64,000 nucleotides of DNA from Saitoella complicata NRRL Y-17804. Its lineage: Eukaryota > Ascomycota > Saitoellomycetes > Saitoellales > Saitoellaceae. Shown here one piece after another: positions 41,551 to 53,117 of the stretch. A program made the position numbers and the translations under genes. The stretch lies in the NCBI RefSeq assembly GCF_001661265.1, contig NW_017567023.1:109888-173887 (forward strand). Direction: 5' to 3'. The number at the start of each line of letters is the position of its first letter. Within the stretch, counting starts at the first letter, position 1. The notes below the pieces were generated by a model, which saw only the letters and a list, made by a program, of their open reading frames with translations, made no database searches and was not told the DNA's origin.

Positions 41551-43760
41551 CTATGTTGAAGGCTCCACAGTGATAGTGAGGTTGTTGATGCTGACGCTCT
41601 TGTGCAAACGAAGGCAAGCAGTGCGCTTAACTCCATCAGCAGTGGCGTAATCAATGTTGACTCTCGTGTACTTCTCTGGTGCAGACGAGGATCTTGCCCG
41701 TGATGGTGTTGCCTTACCCTTTCCTTTGGTGATAGTTTTGGAAGCGCTCGAAGCCTTCGCAGCTCTGATCTCCTCCTCGGTGAAACCATCCTGGAGGTCG
41801 GCTCCGTCATCAATAATCTCATCGTCGGTGACTGTATCACTTACAGAATCGCCAATGATGGGAGCTCCTTCGCAGTAATGAACCACACGGTGACCGTATT
41901 CCTTGTCCGCATCAGCCGACTGAAGGAAAGCGAGCACCTCAGGAAGGCCTGCGACGTATCCCTCGACGTAAGAATCGGGTTTTGTACCGCTCTGCCATGG
42001 AACGGGTTTGACCACCTCGTCTGTCTGAACTTCCTTACCTCCCTGTTGCTTCTCCTTCGCCTTCCTCCTCTTCTCCCTATTCCCATTTCGCGGCTGATAC
42101 GTCCCATCAATCACCGGCGTAGACACCTGCGCCAACGATCCCTTCCTTTTCTCCCCTCTGATCAACTGATCTCCCACCCGAGACTTTGCGACGGATTCGG
42201 GGATGGAGGAGGAGAGGACTGCGGGGCGACCGCAGCCGGTGTCCATTCTGTGGAGAGAGGGTTCGGGGATGGAGGCGCGGAGTTCTTGGGAGGTTAGGGG
42301 GGTTGAGGGTTGCTCGGCTGGTGCAGTGAGTGGAGAGGATGGGGGAGGCTCGACGTGTGATTGAGGGAGCGGGCTGCTGTCATCGCAGAGAGGAGAGGAA
42401 GGAGGAGGCGTGAGGATAGCGGAAAATGTCACAACATTGGTAAGTGTTGGTGACATAGTCGTGGGTTGCCATGTTGATGACCGCGAACCGGAAGGCGTTG
42501 ATGGTGGTGCGGCAGTAGCTGCTGACACAGAAGTTGAAGCAGCAGAAGACGAGGTCTTCATTTGCTTCTCTTTGTGGGTCGTAAGGCCCTCATTCCCGGT
42601 CTTTTGCTTTTTTCGCTTCTTCTTTTCCTTCGTCTTGCTCGACTTGTCCTTGTCCGCCTTCGCCTTCGGGTAATCCGTGATGAGGCGTTGATCCGCCGCC
42701 GGCGGCGCATCTGAGCTTTTCTCCGGACTCTTCCGCTTCTTGTGTTTCTTGCTTGCGGTGTCGACCGCAAGCCAAGATTCTCCAGTCGCTGGGAAAGGTA
42801 CTGGGGTAGCTTGTGGCGGACTCGGGAGAGTGTACGCTTCATCCGCAACTTCCTCTGCTGGAGTTTGCGGCACTTTGAAAACATCATCCTCATCCCCAAC
42901 ACTCGTACTCTCAACCCCCAGCACCTCCTCCTCACCTTCCTCCGCGAGCGATTCGTTCATCTCGAGATCATCCTCATTTACAGACGCCATACTATCATCA
43001 ATATCTTCCACGGCCGGCGGAGAGACCCGGGGTGCATATATATGCTCGTCCATATCCTGCTCCGAGTCCTCATCCGACGAATCCGAATCATTGACATCGT
43101 GGTGATCAGCGTACCACCCGTGACCAAGAGGTGAGCGAGGCGGGGTGGGGGGTCGACGGGCTCGGAGCATTGAGATGTGGCGTTGTTGGGCATCGGTGAG
43201 GGGCGTAGCAGACGATGAGGAGCGATTCGTTTGCAACCACAACCACCGCCGATAGCCCATTGCAGGGACACCAAAGTGGGTTGCGTTGGGGGGTGGGGAG
43301 ATGGGTGTGCTGGTGTATGAAGTTGGCGGTAGGAGGAAGAGTGGTGGTTGTGTCGGAGGTGTCCGAGGTGCGACAAACTGTTGCTGGTTTGGTGGTGAAA
43401 CAGGTGATTGAGGTAGTGCGAAATCAGGCTCCAGGGTGCATCCTTGCGCCGCAGCAACAGCTCGAGTTTGGAGACGCTTCAAGGACCTCCTCGTAGGTCT
43501 ATTGGCGACCTGCGCCGGTCTCTCCACCGTGCGGACGTTATCGGTTTGTGCCGCGAAGTGTGCCTCGGCCTCAGCCAAAGTCTGGAAGCCTCGCACTAGG
43601 TATCCCGAGCAGTTGTTCGTTGCTGCGTCCATTTCCTCTCTGCGATTTCGGATCAGTACATGTACGAGGGATCAATCGCAAGTGGACAATGAGCATACCT
43701 GTTCGAATACACTCTCGGAGTGAAGCCAACGATGACGGACCAGAACTTTGCTTTAGGCAT
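41551..43760 (-). CDS. RNase H1 N-terminal (hybrid-binding) domain fused to a long disordered protein
   Basis: Two exons, 43699-43760 and 41551-43639, 716 residues. The first intron (59 nt) splits the small N-terminal domain. Joined, residues 4-55 read AKFWSVIVGFTPRVYSN followed by REEMDAATNNCSGYLVRG and FQTLAEAEAHFAAQ. This is the RNase H1 N-terminal/viroplasmin-like fold that binds RNA-DNA hybrids (Tyr/Trp-V-x-x-G ... F-x-T-x-x-E-A-x-x-F). Residues 56-700 are Ser/Pro/Glu-rich and Lys-rich, with no RNase H catalytic domain. The last 45 residues (YTRVNIDYATADGVKRTA...) look folded. The likely role is nucleic-acid binding, with unknown function. It is divergent from the TPR-like gene. Confidence 0.8.
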
Positions 43761-43986
43761 GATCAGTTGATCCGGGATGGAAGAAGGGGAGGTTGGTGGT
43801 TGGTCGCAGTAGAAATTTCGTCATGTCGCTGAATTCTGCAGTACGCGCTCGAGCGACGCGACGATGCGAACTTTACAGTACGCGTAAATTGGCCGGCCAT
43901 CTTCTGTGCAGGCTGATGCAGGCAGTCACCACCAAAAAAAAAATAGACAACAGAGAAGGATTGAAGGCCTTGATCAGTCAACGACA
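43761..43986. promoter_or_regulatory. Compact bidirectional promoter (RNase H1-N gene / TPR-like gene)
   Basis: 226 bp separate two divergent ATGs. A run of A (CCAAAAAAAAAATAG near 43932-43945) could exclude nucleosomes between them. Confidence 0.5.
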
Positions 43987-45869
43987 ATGTCACAGAAACA
44001 GCCAAAGACCGCTGGTGCCGGATCGAAAGGTGCCAGCACAAACACTTTGTCCATCTCAAGGAACAAGCGTAAGCGGCCTCCTCTGATCTCCACCTCGATC
44101 CGTCTTGCTAAACTTACCACACATCAGACTGGAAATATATCTCATCTTATCATGGACCGTGCGTACCATCTCATTCTCAGCTCTATCGGCTGTGATTCGC
44201 TGACACGTCGTGATGGCCAGATGGCTGCAATTGCCCACTGAACTCCTCCAGTCTCTCTATACCATCAACGTAACGACGCTTCCTCCCGCCGTCCTCGATC
44301 CCGCAATCTTTGCCGATCTCGTCTTGGTCCGCCAACTCGTCGACGAAGCAACCTCATTAGCCGTTCGTGCGGCATCAGCGACGGCGACTGGACATGTCGG
44401 TCGACTCTCCAAGGAACGTCAACACCGTATGCGCGAACTGGCATGTCAGAAATTGGCGAGAGCTTATGCAGCGGATGAGGTTGCGGCTTCGGTGGCTACG
44501 ATGCAGGCGAGTTCGGCGCTTGACGATGTTGCGGAGAAGGTGTTGAAGCGTGATCCGAATCATGTGGATGCTCGTTACGTTCACTTTTTCCATGAGAAGA
44601 TTCCGTCGCGTAAGCTGGCTGAGACTACGTCGCTCGATGTCATCGAAGCACTTGCGGCCTCTAGCCCGATGGTTCGTGCCCATCTTACCGTCCATCGAAC
44701 GTATGCTGACCAGTGTGTAGGATCTCTGGTATGTCCGCACTCGCGCCATCGTCCGCGCCTTCAAAGACGACTATCTCGGTGCAATCAAAGACATCACAAG
44801 CGCTCTGGCCACACTCAAATACCTAGGCGGCGCAGGTAAAGATTTTGCGCCAGTCGTCCCAGGTGGTGTATCGAGCTTGGAATCCCAATTCGTTTTCCAA
44901 CGTGCAAGCAACTACCTCTCTCTCGCTGTTCGCGCAATCGACGCAGTCCCGGCTGGTACACCCATCGACGCAGAAGCGCAAAAAGCGATCAGGCAATACG
45001 CTCGCCGCGCAATCCGCGATTTCACTCGCTATGTCGGTGCATTCAAATTCAGCCCCAGCGTCTCCATCCCCATCGCTCCCGGCGACGGCCCCGAACCTTC
45101 TTCGCCGCCCGAAGAAAAGCCAAACGTGACATACTCCCTCTCCGAGCTCTTCGCACAGGACGCAAAAGAGCCTCACGAGATCATCGACCTATCGTCCCTA
45201 ACCCTCTACTCAAAAGCCCCGCCCTCAACCCGTACCGAATCCGGTGAAGCGAAGAGAACGCCCGCAGTATCCTACCACCCCCTCCTCCCCGACGCTTTGT
45301 TCTCGCTCCTCCTCGCCCACGTCCTCTGCGGAACCCAGAAAAAGATATTGTACCGTCATGCGTCCTGGGTCGCGCGCATCACCTCCGTATGCGAAGGATA
45401 CCCCGTCTTCCTCCCCGGCCGCTCAACCGCCCGTGCAGACTGGATCGAAGTCATCAAACGCGTCGGCGTGGATTTAGTCGAAGTTAAATCTTGGGATGAG
45501 GAGGTCCAACGCGTTCAACTGCCTATCCCGAAAGTCCGTGCACGGGAACCACGTGCTCCGGCGCCTGCTCCTTCTTCCAGAGGACCGGGGTTTGGGGGGG
45601 AGGATACGCAGCAGTTTCCGATGGTTACGGAGAGGGCGGGGATTGTTGTTAGGTGGGTGAAGGAGGTGGGGAATACTGGTATTGGACCGCCGACGCCGAA
45701 GAGGAGGACGGGCGCGAAGTCGGTGAAGGGGAAGGCGTTGGGGTTGGGGGATGGGTCATCAGCGGTGGGGGTGGCAGGGGCAGCGCCGGATTCGTTGAGT
45801 GTTAAGGAGTTGTTGAAGGCGCTTAAGGAGGATGGCGGGGATCATGAGAAGGCGGGGAGTAGTGCTTGA
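43987..45869 (+). CDS. Conserved fungal TPR-like protein of unknown function
   Basis: Exons 43987-44068, 44128-44158, 44221-44671 and 44721-45869, 570 residues. Two very short first exons join to give HWKYISSYHGPWLQLPTELL. The third intron (GTTCGT...GTGTAG, 49 nt) removes a frame conflict and yields SSPMDLWYVRTRAIVRAF. Helical repeats around ARYVHFFHEKIPSRKLAE and RAFKDDYLGAIKDITSAL resemble tetratricopeptide units. The C terminus is Gly/Lys-rich and disordered. From memory it resembles fungal proteins that databases label 'histidine kinase group protein', a label not supported by any kinase motif here. The N-terminal WLQLPTELL is F-box-like but too short to call. Confidence 0.8.
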
Positions 45870-46979
45870 TGGACAAAGGGTGATCTTTTTGGACAGTTTG
45901 GGTCATGGGGACGTGGAATGATATCTATGCTTATTTGGGTTCTTAGATTTACAAGGTATAAGCAATGTTATCTACCTGTTTACATGCTGTTCTTTATTCA
46001 CTTTCATGTCGGATATAGTCAAACTCCGAGGAACTTTCAGGCTTCAAGTTTCCCCTTTGAGTCGTAGGTACACTGCACTCCCTGACTGATATCGATTATG
46101 GATCGTGCGATTCTGTGAACCCGGCAGCTGCGCGGCCTCCTTATGTAGCAATTACAAAGATATAGAGAAACAGCCCGCTCCATGAACCAACTTATAGATT
46201 GTGGGAACAATGTAGAGATGTTGTCACCAAAAACTTTGCTCATGCCACTATGGAGCTTGATTTTTCACAACATTCGCCCAAATGTCGCAGTGCATCGGGG
46301 TGATCTTGCAAGTCAAGGCGACTGCGCCCTTGTGTGTCAGTGTGAGGACATTACTTTGCACAGTGCAATATGCCCTGCGGTGAATACCTTCCTCTGCTGA
46401 CGGGGCTCTCGGCGGCCGACTTCGAATTCATACAGTCACCCACAGCAAACGAGCTGATCATCGAGAGCCATATGTAGAGAGCTGAGGCTGGATGTTAGCG
46501 GAGGAGATGAGCGAAAGTAGGAAGCTTAAGCTTGCAGTACGGGCTACGAAAACAGAACATAGGGTTGGAAGCAACCAGACGGCAGTATACAGGTTCGTAC
46601 TGTGCCGCTGTTCGCGCCTCCAATTTATCGTTGACACGTTGCAATCGCTTCATTCTTGTGAGACGAAGGGTCCGCAGCAATTATTTTTGTATGAAGGTGC
46701 GTGTGCCAATCGCAGAACGATGCATGGCAACGCGACAGGTTGGCGGGGTTAATGGCAGGAACAGGCATGCAGTGGCATGGTGATAAATAGAAGTGGTAAC
46801 ATCTTTTTGCGGAAGAGCAATGTTATAGTCATCACCACGAGCTGAAAGGGCTCAAGAATTGTACTTCTTGACTCAATCTGCGGAAAGTATGGAGAGATAT
46901 GTGATGGCAGGACGTTTCAAGCGAAACCGCGAGTGCTAAACTCATTGATCAGGGATCTCTGTGCCTAAGGTGTAGGCCG

Positions 46980-47249
46980 TCATGGAGTCAAGTTTTGGAA
47001 TGCGATGCCAGTGAAGATATGGGAATCTGTTTCAATGGCCTCAGGATTCCGACCCATGATCATTCCCACAGCCGTTCCCATTATATTAGTCTCATAACAG
47101 TTTCCATAACGTGATCCCGTAATAATGTCATGGAAACGCCATACCGGTTGGCTCTGTAGGATGTGCAACGAATACGTCACGGTTATACCGAGCGTTTCTG
47201 CCCATGCAACAAGAATTGCAAACATGCACGCTATCCATCCCTTTACCAT
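46980..47249 (-). CDS. Weak small ORF with one hydrophobic segment
   Basis: An ATG-started frame of 89 codons (MVKGWIACMFAILVAWAETLG...). The first 25 residues could be a signal peptide or membrane segment. The rest is unrecognised. It lies in a repeat-rich area, and chance occurrence is quite possible. Confidence 0.2.
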   Translation of the reverse strand: MVKGWIACMFAILVAWAETLGITVTYSLHILQSQPVWRFHDIITGSRYGNCYETNIMGTAVGMIMGRNPEAIETDSHIFTGIAFQNLTP

Positions 47250-49100
47250 TTTATACAACCGGACCACTCTCTCGGCTTCAACAATAGCTTTGGAATAGCA
47301 TTGATTATTGTCATGTCTTACGGTATACAGCGTCCGCCCACTAGAGCAGCCTGGCTGCTAGCGTGATTCTGTCCCAAACATGCCGGTGCGCGCAACGGCA
47401 GAAATACTTCATTCTGGATTTCAGCCGCAGCAAATACTGACCCTGGTATCTGCTAAGGTGGCAACTAACAGTCATCAGTGAGGTACATAAATACGAGGTC
47501 CATAACATGCGAGGCCTCCCGGTGTACGTGTATCAGATGTTGACAATCGCAGTCAAGCCATGGTTACCTCCACCTTAATATGTGCTGCATCATCCACAAG
47601 TCTACTGGCAGGGAATCTTTCTATTGTCCACGTGAGCCGGATAATCTTACGATGCCTTAAAGCTCACGCTTCGGCGTGGCAAGTACGCATAGTGAAGGAA
47701 AATGATCCTGCCACAATGGATTTATCCCCGTCACAACATCGGCCAAGATAGAAGCGACACGTTACTGGTTGAGGCATCTGTAGCATAGGGCCGGCTGCAA
47801 CTGGTTCGTCCTGTACAAAGCCATAGTTCCTCCTCCGGTTATCCCATCCTTCTTGACACGCTCATTGCCTAACCCTGCCCCCTCAAGTCTCTCTTCCCAT
47901 GCTCCACGGAGTCACGATCGTACCAACCACTCAAAGCTTCTCCAACTGCAGTGTTTTGCATACACAAGAACTCCTGGCCTTCCGCGCCTTTCCCACATAC
48001 CGGTGGGCCAGATAGGGAAGTAAATAGCGATAAATACGCTGTCGGGCTGCTGGACGGTTCCGCCACGAGTTCGAGACGGAGGTCATGAGCACCAGCAGGT
48101 TCATTACCCATACTTGAAATGGTGTGGATACGCAGGGGCAAGTGTCACGCTCTTCCTGCGAGAATTCGCGACAGTTCAATCTGGTCAAGGTCCCACGGCC
48201 GCCTGTCCTGCTCGCCTTTATCTCGCTCATGCCGCTGCCCTCGCCAGCCCTATCTCCTCCCAGGGCCATCCAGCCTTTTCTGCTCTTCAATTAGAGGAAT
48301 TCGAAGGCTCTCGATCTGGTTGAAAGTTGCTCCTTGCTGGGCAACGCAGAGAGGGGTGAGCCACCATGCTCTCATATCCTGGCATAGTCACTGTATTACG
48401 AAACTAGAATGTCAGTAAACCCAGCCATTGCAACTTCAAGCTACCCTGCTGTTTGGGGCATATCATTTTTGGGTATCTTCTCTCAACCTATTTTTCCATA
48501 CCACTGGCTGTCTACCTGCGTGTTACTGCTGTGTGCAAAATTCTTGACGTAACTTTCCCGTGCGCGCGAATCGCAAACTCCATATGACAAAAACCCCTAA
48601 ATCAACATAGATAAAGGCCTCGGAGGTCGAGTAAGGGTTCAAACTGATCATACCTATCCTTAGCAATCACGTCGTGCCATCGGTTTTGGGCCACAAGGCC
48701 TCCCTTAATCGCTTCATGCTGCAAAGGTGTTTTCAGTTATAAGAAAGCCCTACGAGACCCCCAAATTCTACCAAACACTATTATAAAACACGAATAAAAT
48801 TATCGAGTATTACAAATAGAGTTATTCGAGTTAGTGGGATATTCTGGGCACAATCTGGATTGACAATTCGTCTTGAAAGTAGAAATTTTTATACGATTTT
48901 CCAACACTAGACTGTTATAATATTCTACCTCATGCCCGCACACTGCACAGACGTGACGTTCATTGGTCCCATCTATCACAGGTCATCAATCTAGGCCCAT
49001 TGATATTATTGAAACTTAAATAAGACCCAAAAATTTCAGAAGCCCAACCTTGCCTCAATTCCCACTGTCAACACACATATGCATACCATGACGCTTCCTC

Positions 49101-49268
49101 TCATCTCTCCTTTGTCCACTCAGTCAAAACAAGTTCATCGTCTTCATCATCATCGTTGGCGTCAAACTGCGGATCATCTTGGAAACTGCGATTGAACGTG
49201 TATCGATTTGATGCTCCTGAAGTGCGTAAGGTCTTCTTTCCGGGCTGCTTCCTACCACGAACCTTCAT
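49101..49268 (-). CDS. Small ORF with acidic tail, possibly the last exon of a gene relic
   Basis: Fifty-five codons, MKVRGRKQPGKKTLRTSG..., ending FDANDDDEDDELVLTEWTKER. A TACTAAC branch-like site lies about 30 bp upstream on the same strand, and a GTGAGT donor sits at about 49350, so this may be a terminal exon. The upstream open stretch (about 49351-49560) is coding-like (SISLGVSRLTDESIESYTSL) but does not splice to it in frame. This would be a broken gene if real. Confidence 0.25.
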   Translation of the reverse strand: MKVRGRKQPGKKTLRTSGASNRYTFNRSFQDDPQFDANDDDEDDELVLTEWTKER

Positions 49269-49720
49269 TGCCGTTGGGTCAAGCCGGGTTAGTAAAAACC
49301 GATGAGTAGTCGTTTTACTGTTGCTGTCAACAAAGTGCGGGACTCACCCGAATAAGAGGAGACATCAAGCAAGAGTGTCGAGATTAAACAACCATCATGT
49401 GCCCAGTTTGGGTTGAGACAATACAAGCCATAGCATCGGGAGAACAGATGGGAAAGGACCAGGGAGGTGTAGGATTCGATGCTTTCGTCAGTCAGTCGTG
49501 AGACACCCAGGGAGATTGAGACGTTGATGGTGGTGGGTTCCTGGTTGATGCTGAGGACTTGGTGAGATTTGCCAGCGCATCAGCAGTGCTCACATGTCAC
49601 TCTCGAGAGGCGCAGGCCGAAGAACCGCCACCAAAGACCATTGATCCTCGTCGATCCATCAAAGACCCTCGAAGACCCTTGAAGACCCATGAAATCTAGC
49701 CAACCTCACGATCCAAACCC

Positions 49721-49907
49721 GTCAAATAAGGTATTTGTGTACCATGAATTGGAATTCCACTTTACTTAAATACTTTCCCACTTGATTCGTGTTTTTCGTA
49801 CAGTTGAATGACTTATTCGAGTGCCTTTGCTGGAAGTGGAATATGTTATTCCATATTGTGCAATCACGAATCAGGTATTCGTGAACGTCGAATTCGGAGG
49901 GCTCGTA
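49721..49907 (+). repeat. 187-bp direct repeat, left copy
   Basis: Aligns without gaps to 53826-54012, with about five mismatches. The unit contains several CACGAAT/ATTCGTG inverted pairs and a GGAATATGTTATTCC palindrome, which suggests subterminal repeats of a DNA transposon. The two copies lie in the same orientation on either side of the transposase. Confidence 0.85.
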
Positions 49908-50791
49908 GGGTGCGGCTGCAGGGTTGTACGCGAGCGGCCATCACTCGTCACTATTGCTAGAACAAATATGCTCATCATCTTATGCATACTTAAGAGGGCA
50001 AGTGTGAAGGCTTGCAGTCACCTGCAGCTGGTCAAATACAGTACTACTTATCTCTGTAGCTATAGAGCTCAGGTGCAATATGTACGGAAGCTGAGTGAAT
50101 CGATTTTGCAAGCAATTGCTGCGGATGCATATGTAATGCACATAGATGTGCACGATTGCCTATGAATTCTGATACAAGGACACAATTTACATGGGCGTAC
50201 CCATATGCAATTGTGAGAGATAAGAGAAAACACTGATGTATGCATTATGAATATGGACCTACAACTGTTCGCAAAGAGGAAGCAAAGATGACTAGCTATA
50301 GTGCTGTGACATTTTGCAATTTCAAGGATCATGCACAACAGACAAAGTTGGGCTCAGCTGAAGAGCCCTGTTATGAAGACTCGTCCAAATTATCATGAAA
50401 ACATATATCACAAAAATATGTATCACAAATTTTGAGTAAATGAAAAATTACACACCCCCTTCTTATTATTTGTTATTCCCTCTTGCCTTAATCTTTTGAC
50501 ATTATCACTGATAATGGTATTTGATAGGTGCATCAAAAACGCCGAACTGATATCCTGTATTGCAATTGATCTGGAGTTGCACTACTGAGAGAAATCCTGG
50601 GATCTTTGGATGCGTTTGAAATTATCGAGCCATAATTTCTTTTTTGTTGGACGGCCGAAGACTAGTTTTGGGCATTTCCTTCATATATTTGCATGGTGAA
50701 ACTGTCAAAATTCACTTTGGAATGTGGCATTTTTCTTCCATTCCATTCTAGGCATAGCTATCTATAGGTCATAGAGAGATGGTATGAGATT
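49908..50791. other. AT-rich stretch between direct repeat and transposon
   Basis: About 880 bp without a recognisable gene. It may be decayed element sequence. Confidence 0.3.
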
Positions 50792-50894
50792 CCCTACGCT
50801 GGTGATTGTCGTGGAATCCGAGTGCGTGGATATCCCACGCAAATTCCATGTTATGGTTTTTGGCACTTTATTCCTTGACAAGTAAATTCCAGGA

Positions 50895-52745
50895 ATGTGG
50901 GACGCATCCTTGCCGGGCAATGACAAGACCTTCACCATGCGGGCTTACATCTGTGCTGTGGCGGGCGATAGACCTGCGGTTGAGAAGATGATGCAAACTG
51001 TTGGACCCAACGGTCGTCTCCCATGTCAGTTCTGCACCTTTGCAGGGACCTGGGTGGAGCGTTCAAATCACAACTACTACCCTCACTCCAGCTGCCGTAA
51101 CATGCCTCGGGACCCTGCCACTTGGGAGAATCGGGATTGGAACATTGATGATCTTCCATACCGGAGACATCTTCGAAGAGACATGATCGACGTGGCCCGT
51201 GCGAACGACGATAAGCTACGGACTGGGACAGGTATATCTGGGTTCTCAATCTTACACCGACTTCCGACCATCTCTTGGCCCTGGAGTTTCGGTCTTGACG
51301 TCATGCACTTGATTTGCGATAATCTCTGTCATCTCCTCTTCAATCTCTGGGATGGTCGTCTTCCGCAAGCAGCTGCTGGGACGTCACATCCCGTTTCTGA
51401 TGGCGAAGCTGATGGCCGTGGTGAGGATGATGGTGCAACTCCTATGGCAACTCCAGCGGCAACTGCAGCTCCCGGTACAAGATCGAAGCCGAAGCCGAAG
51501 CCGAAGAGGACGTCGAAGAAGCGTGCTGCGGATCCGTGGGTGATGCCGAAGAAAGTCTTAGAAGAACTGGGGCTCGACATGCGTAACTGTCGTCGCCAGA
51601 TCCCGGGTGCCCTGGGCCGTGCTCCTCGGAACATCCAGAAGAATTCCGCTGGCTTCAAGGCAACTGAATGGTCTCTGTGGATGTCATTGTTCTCTGTTCC
51701 GCTGCTTGAAGGACGGTTACCTGAGAGATATCTCGCTAACTGGGAGACTCTTTGTGAGGCGTATGTGAGGAGTATAGAGTTTGAGATCACTATGGATGAT
51801 TTGGCTAAGATCCGCCTGTTGTTCAAACGCTTCGTCAGGGATTATGAGAGCCTCTACTACCAGAAGGATCACCGCCGAATGCAGGTGTGTCCCTCCAGCA
51901 TCCACATGCTTCTCCATCTGGCAGACTGCATTGAACAGCTAGGTCCTGCGTGGGTGTTCTGGGCGTTTCCAATGGCGCGTATGTGTGGAATGGTTGTTCC
52001 AAAGGCTAGGTCGAAGTCAGAGCTAAACGCCAGTCTTGCCAACACAGTCTTCATTGGTGAGAATCTCAAGCAATTCGAATTTGTGCGTCTTGTTTCCAAG
52101 GATTTCAATGCCTTCTTGAAACCACCTGATTCCTCTCGGGCCTTCATCATCAAAGTCCCCGAAGGTTGGTTTGTTTCGCCTGAGACGGAGTTAACCCTGT
52201 CAACCATGCCTCGTCGCCTTCTTGTTCAGATGCTGGAGACTCTTGTTGGCTCGCGCGTTGATCCCCAAGCTCTACCGAAGGAGGTTAAGGCATACAAACG
52301 CTTCCAGCTCTCTCAAGGTCGTGATATGGTTGGTTCCCAAGCTAGTCAGAAGCGTTCTGACCGGACAAGGGCGTCAAACATCATCCTGTACATCCAGGAG
52401 ACCCACGGGAGGCACGAAGTGTTCTTCGGTGAAGTACTAATCTTCGCACGTCCATGTTATGAAAGGCAGCACTATCCACTGGCTTATGTCAAGTGTTACG
52501 GACCTGCTCAGCTCCGGCGAGGACGGTTTTACATTGCGGATTCAAAACCGACTGGTGGTTTGCATGAATGGATCCATGTTGCGGCTATAGAGCGCCTTGT
52601 TGGTACGATGAGTACGAAGTGGCTGTCTTCTCAGAAGGGCTTTGGGCGTAAACCTGTGTGGATTATTGATAGACAAAGCTTTGGATGGAACAGTGCGGCG
52701 AGACTTATCAATTCGCTGGACCTCCACTTAGATGACTACGCTTAA
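50895..52745 (+). CDS. Plavaka/Tnp2-family transposase, N-terminally truncated
   Basis: An open frame of 616 residues from ATG. Family segments seen: TMRAYICAVAGDRPAVEKMM, LPCQFCTFAGTW (the PCRxC zinc-knuckle-like motif), WPWSFGLDVMHLICDNL, LGRAPRNIQKNSAGFKATEW, LLHLADCIEQLGPAWVFWAF and MARMCGMV. Full-length relatives are about 900-1,200 residues and carry an N-terminal zinc finger and the first catalytic acidic residue, which are absent because the left element end is only 100 bp upstream. A TTCCAG acceptor-like site directly before the start hints that this was an internal exon boundary. These proteins are RNase H-fold transposases in the CACTA-like superfamily. No stop or frameshift interrupts the remaining part, so decay is recent or the frame is under selection. 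Confidence 0.8.
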   Translation: MWDASLPGNDKTFTMRAYICAVAGDRPAVEKMMQTVGPNGRLPCQFCTFAGTWVERSNHNYYPHSSCRNMPRDPATWENRDWNIDDLPYRRHLRRDMIDVARANDDKLRTGTGISGFSILHRLPTISWPWSFGLDVMHLICDNLCHLLFNLWDGRLPQAAAGTSHPVSDGEADGRGEDDGATPMATPAATAAPGTRSKPKPKPKRTSKKRAADPWVMPKKVLEELGLDMRNCRRQIPGALGRAPRNIQKNSAGFKATEWSLWMSLFSVPLLEGRLPERYLANWETLCEAYVRSIEFEITMDDLAKIRLLFKRFVRDYESLYYQKDHRRMQVCPSSIHMLLHLADCIEQLGPAWVFWAFPMARMCGMVVPKARSKSELNASLANTVFIGENLKQFEFVRLVSKDFNAFLKPPDSSRAFIIKVPEGWFVSPETELTLSTMPRRLLVQMLETLVGSRVDPQALPKEVKAYKRFQLSQGRDMVGSQASQKRSDRTRASNIILYIQETHGRHEVFFGEVLIFARPCYERQHYPLAYVKCYGPAQLRRGRFYIADSKPTGGLHEWIHVAAIERLVGTMSTKWLSSQKGFGRKPVWIIDRQSFGWNSAARLINSLDLHLDDYA

Positions 52746-52777
52746 TAGGTCTGTACAGCATCCACGAGAGCTCTTGG

Positions 52778-53010
52778 GATTTACTCGTCGTGGAATTTAC
52801 TCGTCGTGGAATTTACTCGTCGTGGAATTTACTTGCTGGGTGTCGTGGAATTTACTCGTCAAGTAATTTACGCGTCGTGGAAAATACGTGTCAAGTAATC
52901 TCAGATTCCACGTCAAGTAATCTAGAAGTCGAATTCCATGCTGATTCCACGAGCGTATCAAGTAATTTACGCGAGCTTACCACCTGCTCGTGGAATTTCC
53001 ACAAGCACTC
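52778..53010 (+). repeat. Subterminal repeat array of the transposon
   Basis: A 16-bp unit, TCGTGGAATTTACTCG, is repeated about four times in a row (from 52786) and then in degenerate spaced forms (TCAAGTAATTTACGCG and similar). Such arrays near an element end usually serve as transposase binding sites. The plus-strand frame through the array is an artefact of the repeats. Confidence 0.75.
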
Positions 53011-53117
53011 ACCCCGTAGGGACACCCGCAGCTATATATATAGATCTTCCTCGCGGCAAGGATTCCGCGAGCTTAGCAAATGCTTATGTGATTTCCACGA
53101 GCGATACGACCGTAGGG

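Larger units (their letters stand above)
45870..49720. other. Gene-poor left part of the repeat island
   Basis: 3.9 kb with short frames only. Two weak candidates are listed separately. A minus-strand frame around 47871-48290 has some gene-like runs but no start or splice structure I trust. Base composition becomes AT-richer from about 48.4 kb. Confidence 0.4.
50792..53117 (+). mobile_element. Plavaka/Tnp2-type DNA transposon remnant
   Basis: The left end CCCTACGCTGGTG... at 50792 matches the reverse complement of the right end at 53117 (CCCTACGGTCGTATCG...). Seven bases are identical at the tips and TCGTGGAA lies about 17 bp inside both, so the inverted repeats are short and imperfect. Between them lie the transposase frame and a subterminal repeat array. 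A second CGTAGGG end at 53015-53021 and a third-like CATAGGG at about 54055 show that more than one right end exists here. No convincing target-site duplication was found. The element lacks the 5' half of a normal transposase gene and is probably not autonomous. Confidence 0.6.
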
